From Mycolicibacterium alvei (GTDB lineage Bacteria > Actinomycetota > Actinomycetes > Mycobacteriales > Mycobacteriaceae), in the NCBI RefSeq assembly GCF_010727325.1, contig NZ_AP022565.1, positions 2,604,001 through 2,668,000 on the forward strand: a DNA stretch of 64,000 nucleotides, in the 5' to 3' direction. The notes under the pieces were generated by a model. It was given only the letters and a program-made list of their open reading frames with translations, did no database searches and was not told the origin of the DNA. The position numbers and the translations under genes are program-made. Within the stretch, counting starts at the first letter, position 1; each line of letters opens with the position of its first letter. Shown piece after piece: positions 59,690 through 64,000 of this stretch.

Positions 59690-61108
59690 CTACCAACTGG
59701 CCGGCGAATAATCCTTCAAGAAACACCCGTAGAGGTCCTCGCCCAATTCCCCCCGCACAATCGGGTCATAGACGCGCGCAGCACCATCCACCAGATCCAG
59801 CGGTGCGTGGAAGCCTTCCTCGGCCAGCCGCAGTTTGGTCGGGTGCGGGCGTTCGTCGGTGATCCAGCCGGTGTCGACGGCGGTCATCAGAATGCCGTCC
59901 TGTTCGAGCATCTCCCCCGCGCTCGTGCGGGTCAGCATGTTCAACGCGGCCTTGGCCATGTTGGTGTGCGGATGGCCGGGGCCCTTGTAGCCGCGGCCGA
60001 ATTGGCCTTCCATCGCCGACACGTTCACCACGTACTTGCGTCGGGCCGACGAGGCGGCCAGCGCCGGGCGCAGCCGGCTCACCAGAATGAACGGCGCCGT
60101 CTGGTTGCACAGCTGCACCTCGAGGAGCTCCATCGCGTCGACCTCGTGCACGCGCTGGGTCCAGCTGTTGACCGACGCGGTGTCGGGCAGCAGCCCACCT
60201 GCATCGATGGCAGTCCCGGCAGAGATTCGCTCCGGCGAGGCACTGCGCGCGGTCAGGGCCAGTTCGGTGAGCGCGTGCGCCGACGGGTGCTCGCCGAGGC
60301 TCCCGGCCAGGGCATGCGGGTGGGCGTCACTGACATGGTCGAAGGTGATCACGTCCACCAACGCCGGCGGAGGGGTGCGCTCGGCCTCGACCAGCGCGGC
60401 ATACGAGCCGGGCGGGCGGCGCACCGTCTGCGCCGCGTTGTTGATCAGGATGTCCAGCGGTCCCTGCGCAGCGACCTCGTCGGCAAGGGCAACCACCTGC
60501 GCAGGGTCACGCAGGTCGATACCCACCACCCGCAACCGGTGCAGCCAGTCCGCACTGTCCTCCATCGCGGCGAAGCGCCGCACCGCGTCGTTGGGGAACC
60601 GGGTGGTGATCGTGGTGTGCGCGCCGTCGCGCAACAGCCGCAGCGCGATGTACATGCCGATCTTCGCCCGCCCGCCGGTGAGCAGGGCTCGGCGCCCGGT
60701 CAAGTCGGTGCGGGCATCGCGCTTGGCCCGGTTGACCGCGGCGCAGTCCGGACAAAGCTGGTGGTAGAACGCGTCGACCACGGTGTGATGGTTCTTGCAG
60801 ATGTAGCAGGCCCGCGAGCGCAGCAGTGTGCCCGCACTGGCCCCGACCGCGGCGGACACCAGCGGCAGACCCTGGGTCTCGTCGTCGATCCGTCCCGGCG
60901 CACCCGTGGCGGTGGCGGCGATGACCGCACGGTCAGCGGCCGCGATCGCGTCACGTCTGGCGTCTCGGCGGGTCTTCTTCACCGCCTTGAACATCTTCGC
61001 AGTGGCCCGCCGCACAGCAACGGCATCGGGATGCTCGGGCGGCAGCGCCTCCACCTCGGACAGCACCCGCAGGCAGGTGCTGAGCTGGTCGGGATCGATC
61101 GCGTTCAC
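59690..61108 (-). CDS. SDR-family oxidoreductase with N-terminal zinc-knuckle
   Basis: 472 residues from ATG 61108. The N-terminal 110 residues are helical and end in a C..C-H...C..C site (CYICKNHH...LCPDC near 99-122). The Rossmann part has ALLTGGRAKIGMYIALRLL near 140-158 and LDILINNAAQTV near 205-216. At the usual YxxxK position the sequence is [10 protein letters not shown], so the catalytic tyrosine is replaced by threonine and classical dehydrogenase chemistry is doubtful. The product NAD(P)-dependent oxidoreductase is the family-level assignment. The 3' part is duplicated at 54345-54620. Confidence 0.85.
   Translation of the reverse strand: MNAIDPDQLSTCLRVLSEVEALPPEHPDAVAVRRATAKMFKAVKKTRRDARRDAIAAADRAVIAATATGAPGRIDDETQGLPLVSAAVGASAGTLLRSRACYICKNHHTVVDAFYHQLCPDCAAVNRAKRDARTDLTGRRALLTGGRAKIGMYIALRLLRDGAHTTITTRFPNDAVRRFAAMEDSADWLHRLRVVGIDLRDPAQVVALADEVAAQGPLDILINNAAQTVRRPPGSYAALVEAERTPPPALVDVITFDHVSDAHPHALAGSLGEHPSAHALTELALTARSASPERISAGTAIDAGGLLPDTASVNSWTQRVHEVDAMELLEVQLCNQTAPFILVSRLRPALAASSARRKYVVNVSAMEGQFGRGYKGPGHPHTNMAKAALNMLTRTSAGEMLEQDGILMTAVDTGWITDERPHPTKLRLAEEGFHAPLDLVDGAARVYDPIVRGELGEDLYGCFLKDYSPASW
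59736..60012. repeat. Direct repeat, SDR copy (partner at 54345-54620)
   Basis: About 276 bases, same orientation as the partner 5391 bases to the left. The pair brackets the whole toxin cassette and the IS element, leaving a ready substrate for recombination that would delete or duplicate it. Confidence 0.85.
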
Positions 61109-61180
61109 GATGAAAGGGTACGGGGGGTGTACATATTCCCTTATCGAGCGAACCGGCGACCGTGCGCGAACCGGTAGATA

Positions 61181-61609
61181 TCAGTCGTAGATGACGTCCA
61201 ACCCTCGCCGCCGAAGGTCAGCCAAGGTGTCCCGCATGCCTTGCAGCTGCTCGGGTGAATGCCCCACCCAGTCGGTGATCTCACCGACGACTCTCACCGG
61301 CTCGCGGGTCCGGTAGGAGCGGGTCGGATTTCCCGGAAGCTTCTTGTCGGTCACGTTCGGGTCGTCCTCCAGCGCACCCTCGGGTTCGACGATGTAGATG
61401 CGGCCCCGCCCCTCGCCAACGGCCATCTCCGCTCCCCACACCGCGGCATCCAAGGTGCGGGTGACGTACACATGGTTCATGATCCGGCCGGCTTCGTAAT
61501 TCGACTCGCGTCCGGGCATCAGGTAGTCACCCACCGCCAGGTCGGCCTTGGTGCCGTGCAACAGCGCACCGGACTCATGCACCTCAAACGGTGTCGGCCT
61601 GTTCGTCAC
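61181..61609 (-). CDS. arr: Rifampin ADP-ribosyltransferase Arr
   Basis: 142 residues from GTG 61609, chosen because GGAG lies 5 bases upstream and the protein then begins VTNRPTPFEVHESG like known Arr proteins. Family signatures: LLHGTKADLAVGDYL, SNYEAGRIMNHVYVT, GRGRIYIVEPEGA, DDPNVTDKKLPGNPTRSYR and GEITDWVGHSPEQL. The His, Tyr and Asp reported as important in Arr are present. It transfers ADP-ribose from NAD+ to rifamycins and is widespread in environmental mycobacteria. Divergent from the 170-residue gene. Confidence 0.94.
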   Translation of the reverse strand: MTNRPTPFEVHESGALLHGTKADLAVGDYLMPGRESNYEAGRIMNHVYVTRTLDAAVWGAEMAVGEGRGRIYIVEPEGALEDDPNVTDKKLPGNPTRSYRTREPVRVVGEITDWVGHSPEQLQGMRDTLADLRRRGLDVIYD

Positions 61610-61614
61610 AACAT

Positions 61615-61618
61615 CTCC
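61615..61618 (-). promoter_or_regulatory. Ribosome-binding site deciding the arr start
   Basis: GGAG on the minus strand, 5 bases before GTG 61609. No comparable site serves the longer upstream frame, whose extra residues are unlike Arr. Confidence 0.6.
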
Positions 61619-61633
61619 ATCTTCGCCGTGTAC

Positions 61634-61777
61634 ATGGACCCGACATGCACGTGCTGCACCATGCCGATATGCAAGCGTTGCGCCGACCACACTGGCCGCG
61701 ATCTTTGGGTGTGCCCGCATGTGTCACGATACGGCCGCCCACCCGGAAGGAGGAACAGCAATGTGCCCATCAACTGA
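61634..61777 (+). pseudogene. Fragment of a second copy of the SNF2/cysteine-cluster gene
   Basis: This encodes [13 protein letters not shown] followed by a related tail (GRDLWVCPH), the same residues as the third cysteine cluster of the giant protein (DNA at about 47594-47631). Over 38 bases there are five differences, all at third codon positions, so the relation was under protein-level selection and is not a chance repeat. The frame ends at TGA 61775 and overlaps the next gene. No ribosome site precedes the ATG at 61634, so it is most likely a relic, though a 47-residue cysteine-rich peptide cannot be excluded. Confidence 0.6.
61747..61753 (+). promoter_or_regulatory. Consensus ribosome-binding site of the 170-residue gene
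   Basis: AAGGAGG, 7 bases before ATG 61761, which decides this start over earlier in-frame codons that run through the arr leader. Confidence 0.75.
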
Positions 61778-62273
61778 TCCCACCCAGGCTGCGCACGAGT
61801 TCGCAGCCGGTGTGCTGCAAAAACTACTGCGGCACATCGCCGTTGAGAACGGCAAACACACCGGTGGCGACCAGCCGGGGCATCGCGTGTTTCGTGTTTC
61901 CCACGCCTGGACGGCCGGTCCGATGATCTACGTGGTGTATCAAGCGCCGCCGTTGAATATCACGTGGGGCTTGGTCCGCGACACCAGAGAATCCCCCATC
62001 GACACCGGTCGGTGGAACGACACTGACAACCCAGCGCTGTACTACTACATGCTCGATTTCGAGGAGGGATGGGCAGGACCGCTCTCACCGCAACCGGGTA
62101 AGGATCCAGGCATCATCCGCTGGCGCGGCGGCCAATCCGACGGTCTGCCGGAGGCCCTGTCCGATATTCCGGCGATCTACCGACACAACCCGACCTCGGT
62201 GCCGGCTGCCGAAGTACGCCACGACGGCGACCAGCCAACGGTTGAACCCCGTCGCTATGCGGATCCGCCGTAA
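61761..62273 (+). CDS. Unknown 170-residue soluble protein
   Basis: Begins MCPSTDPTQAAHEFAAG; near residues 52-75 it has AWTAGPMIYVVYQAPP, then aromatic-rich YYYMLDFEEGWAGPL. There is no signal peptide, membrane segment or catalytic motif. The WTAGPMIYVVYQ and IPAIYRHN patterns recall small mycobacterial proteins of unknown function near type VII toxins, but I cannot name the family. Divergent from arr and convergent with the calpain-like gene. Confidence 0.8.
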   Translation: MCPSTDPTQAAHEFAAGVLQKLLRHIAVENGKHTGGDQPGHRVFRVSHAWTAGPMIYVVYQAPPLNITWGLVRDTRESPIDTGRWNDTDNPALYYYMLDFEEGWAGPLSPQPGKDPGIIRWRGGQSDGLPEALSDIPAIYRHNPTSVPAAEVRHDGDQPTVEPRRYADPP

Positions 62274-62351
62274 ACCCAGCGCGCCGGCCCCTACTTTCGG
62301 TCATGAAGAACTGCCAGCCACGTTCCCGCGCTTACGAATCTGACATCGGCC

Positions 62352-63770
62352 TCATACCGCCACGCCGATGGCCGTGAAGTACCGCTGGAACGTACTGAAG
62401 TCGATGGCGAAAACCCCGTCATCGACGGAGAGATCCAGCGTTCGCGTGAACCCGATGTCCCGCAACGAAACCGAGTTGACCAACGGGTTGGTGCCCTCGG
62501 TGTCACCCCACGGATTGCGGAGAATCACGTAGTCCAGTTGGACCCTCAGGACCGGCCGCAGCGATCTACGGAACGGTAGAAGTAGAGGAGCGCCGACCCA
62601 GCCCAACACGGAATAGGCGTGGTTGGCAACGATATTCGCGTCAGCGTAATTCACACCTTCGGGTTCCGTCTGGTACGTCCACGCAGTCATCGGATCGACG
62701 GTGCGACCGTTGACACAATGCGATTTAACGAGGTTGGTGATCGCGGCGGTGGTCTGCCCAGCGGTAGCGGTGCGTTGCGGCCGCCGTCCGGTCAGCACTG
62801 CCGTCGCCACGTCCGGCCAGACGCTGCCGTTCAACGACGTCATGTCGGGGCGATCGTTCGTGGTCCCGGTGATCCACTTTGCGTACGCCTTCTCCAATTG
62901 CGCCGGCCACGTCTCGCCAGGCTCAGATGAGTGGGCATAGAGCGGTGTGGAGGTGCTTGCCCACACCGGGATCCGTTCGGTGGCCTCGACCAGGCTGGCC
63001 ACACCAGTGCTGGGATCGGTGAACCGGAATTGGTTCTTGAACTGCTGATTGTCCGTGCCCGTGGCCCGCGAGCGCTGGGCGAATGTGTAGGGCAATGTCC
63101 AGGCCACCGATGACAGTGCGGATATCAAACCGCAGTCGCCGAGGCTGCCCTGAATCGGATCGAAGTATTCGGCAGCCTCGTTGTAGAACCGACCAGTGTC
63201 GGTCCATTCGGCGCCGTCAGGCGTCCACCCGGTGACGAAAACGCCCAAGTTGATCAGCGCGTCGAGCATGCCATGGGTGAACACCTTGTCGATGAATATC
63301 CCGGAACCGTCCCGCGGCCCCGCGATCTCGACCATCCATCCCCCACCCCGGGTAGGAACAATCGACCGCAGGCGAACGGTGTCAAACCGACCGACCAGCG
63401 GTTCGATATCGCGCAGAACCCGGGGTACGAAATCCTCGCGGTTCTCCAATCGCTCCGAATCGCGCACTAGTGTAGGAGGTTCCGGCGCTGCAATGTCTTC
63501 AGGCCGAAGAATCCCGTCCACGTCAAGGCGAGATCCCAGAAACAGCGGCGACCCGTGCCGCGGATCGAACAGTTCGGCATAGGGCATCCCAAAGACGTCC
63601 TCGAGCACGCCTTTCCGGTCGTCGACAGTAGACCAGTCGATCGGATGTCCAACGGTGAACTCCGCGAGTGCGTAGGGGCTTCGGGCATTGGGCGCCAGCG
63701 CCGCAGGGGGCTGATCGGTTGGTTTCGTCCTGCGTCTCGTGATGGGTTTGTTGACCTCTGTGGTGGTCAT
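62352..63770 (-). CDS. Calpain-family (peptidase C2) cysteine protease
   Basis: 472 residues from ATG 63770. The catalytic cysteine lies in DPIQGSLGDCGLISALSSV near 212, the histidine in NIVANHAYSVLGW near 378 and the asparagine in VILRNPWGDTEG near 413, in the order of the C2 family. The first 150 residues are unassigned and have no signal peptide or membrane segment. Calpain-like enzymes occur sporadically in bacteria and cut cytosolic proteins. No inhibitor or partner is visible next to it. Activity is probable since all three residues are present. Confidence 0.85.
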   Translation of the reverse strand: MTTTEVNKPITRRRTKPTDQPPAALAPNARSPYALAEFTVGHPIDWSTVDDRKGVLEDVFGMPYAELFDPRHGSPLFLGSRLDVDGILRPEDIAAPEPPTLVRDSERLENREDFVPRVLRDIEPLVGRFDTVRLRSIVPTRGGGWMVEIAGPRDGSGIFIDKVFTHGMLDALINLGVFVTGWTPDGAEWTDTGRFYNEAAEYFDPIQGSLGDCGLISALSSVAWTLPYTFAQRSRATGTDNQQFKNQFRFTDPSTGVASLVEATERIPVWASTSTPLYAHSSEPGETWPAQLEKAYAKWITGTTNDRPDMTSLNGSVWPDVATAVLTGRRPQRTATAGQTTAAITNLVKSHCVNGRTVDPMTAWTYQTEPEGVNYADANIVANHAYSVLGWVGAPLLLPFRRSLRPVLRVQLDYVILRNPWGDTEGTNPLVNSVSLRDIGFTRTLDLSVDDGVFAIDFSTFQRYFTAIGVAV

Positions 63771-63928
63771 CGCAGTGCCTCCCCTGGTGCGACGGTGGGT
63801 TTCGCCATCCAGCCTCGACCGGGCGACCGGGCGATCGTGCTGGGCATGCGTAGCCGACTACCTCAATTGGTCGCCCACATGTCTGGGTGGACGCTCCCGG
63901 CTCGGAAGGTTCCAAGCAAGCGCACCGG

Positions 63929-64000
63929 TCAGAGCTGCGCGAGCAACCTGTCGACGAGACGGGTCAACCGTTCGAAATGTGCGCCGGCCCAGTAGATCTG
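63929..64000 (-). CDS. C-terminal end of an unidentified gene (5' end outside window)
   Basis: A minus-strand frame enters from the right edge and ends QIYWAGAHFERLTRLVDRLL and three more residues at TGA 63929. Codon use is typical of the genome. Too short to assign. Confidence 0.5.
   Translation of the reverse strand, partial: QIYWAGAHFERLTRLVDRLLAQL

Noticed and set aside
59141..61177. Plus-strand 678-codon open frame
   Set aside because: Antisense to the SDR gene and the WXG100 gene; low-complexity Arg/Pro/Gly-rich translation.
1..64000. CRISPR arrays, tRNA or rRNA genes, prophage integrase and attachment sites
   Set aside because: No regularly spaced short repeats, cloverleaf sequences, integrase motifs or island-end direct repeats were seen on reading; a tRNA scan and repeat search would settle it.

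Overview
The window reads as chromosomal DNA of a mycobacterium (Mycolicibacterium-like). G+C and codon bias are high, and there are WXG100/EspC-like type VII secretion proteins, an Arr rifampin ADP-ribosyltransferase and an actinobacterial DUF2786 protein. The genus assignment is inference; no rRNA or tRNA gene is present to confirm it.

Region 1 (1-47904) is a very large anti-phage and genome-defence island dominated by helicases. Eleven genes run head to tail on the minus strand from about 33956 to beyond position 1, mostly with 4-base overlaps or gaps of a few bases: a GHKL (Hsp90/MutL-type) ATPase fused to an SF2 helicase; a UvrD-like helicase; DrmA; DrmB; a 123-residue unknown; a RecD-like helicase with a C-terminal nuclease-like domain; DrmD; DrmMI; a Gabija pair (GajA OLD/TOPRIM nuclease and GajB UvrD-like helicase); an 81-residue unknown; and a giant DUF1998/MZB helicase with a nuclease-like C-terminus that leaves the window. 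DrmA/DrmB/DrmD/DrmMI make a class 1 DISARM core, but no DrmC phospholipase D protein is visible. On the right, a C5-cytosine methyltransferase (+) converges with a Vsr endonuclease (-). A two-gene plus-strand operon follows: a DEDDh exonuclease-XPD/DinG-RecQ triple fusion, overlapped by 8 bases by a 2153-residue SNF2 helicase carrying three cysteine-cluster modules.

Region 2 (48169-51458, minus) is a type VII secretion cassette: an EspC-like small protein, a 456-residue WXG100-type effector candidate with a hydrophobic glycine-rich tail, and two tandem-duplicated membrane proteins that could be immunity proteins. Region 3 (51686-55020) holds a DUF2786 protein, a 279-residue unknown and at least three decayed gene fragments.

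Region 4 (55021-59456, minus) is a second type VII cassette: two WXG100 proteins, an 832-codon-scale polymorphic toxin split by a 926-bp IS5-family element with a CTAG target duplication, and a small candidate immunity gene. A duplicated 276-bp piece of the neighbouring SDR gene lies on the far side of this cassette. Region 5 (59690-64000) holds the SDR oxidoreductase, arr, a fragment of a second copy of the SNF2/cysteine-cluster gene, a 170-residue unknown, a calpain-family cysteine protease and the last codons of another gene.

Together the defence genes suggest one long transcript that pairs modification enzymes (DrmMI, perhaps the C5 methylase) with several DNA-unwinding and nuclease modules. 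The best candidates for undescribed biology are the GHKL-helicase/UvrD pair at the head of the DISARM operon, the RecD-like nuclease inside it, and the DinG-RecQ plus SNF2/cysteine-cluster operon.
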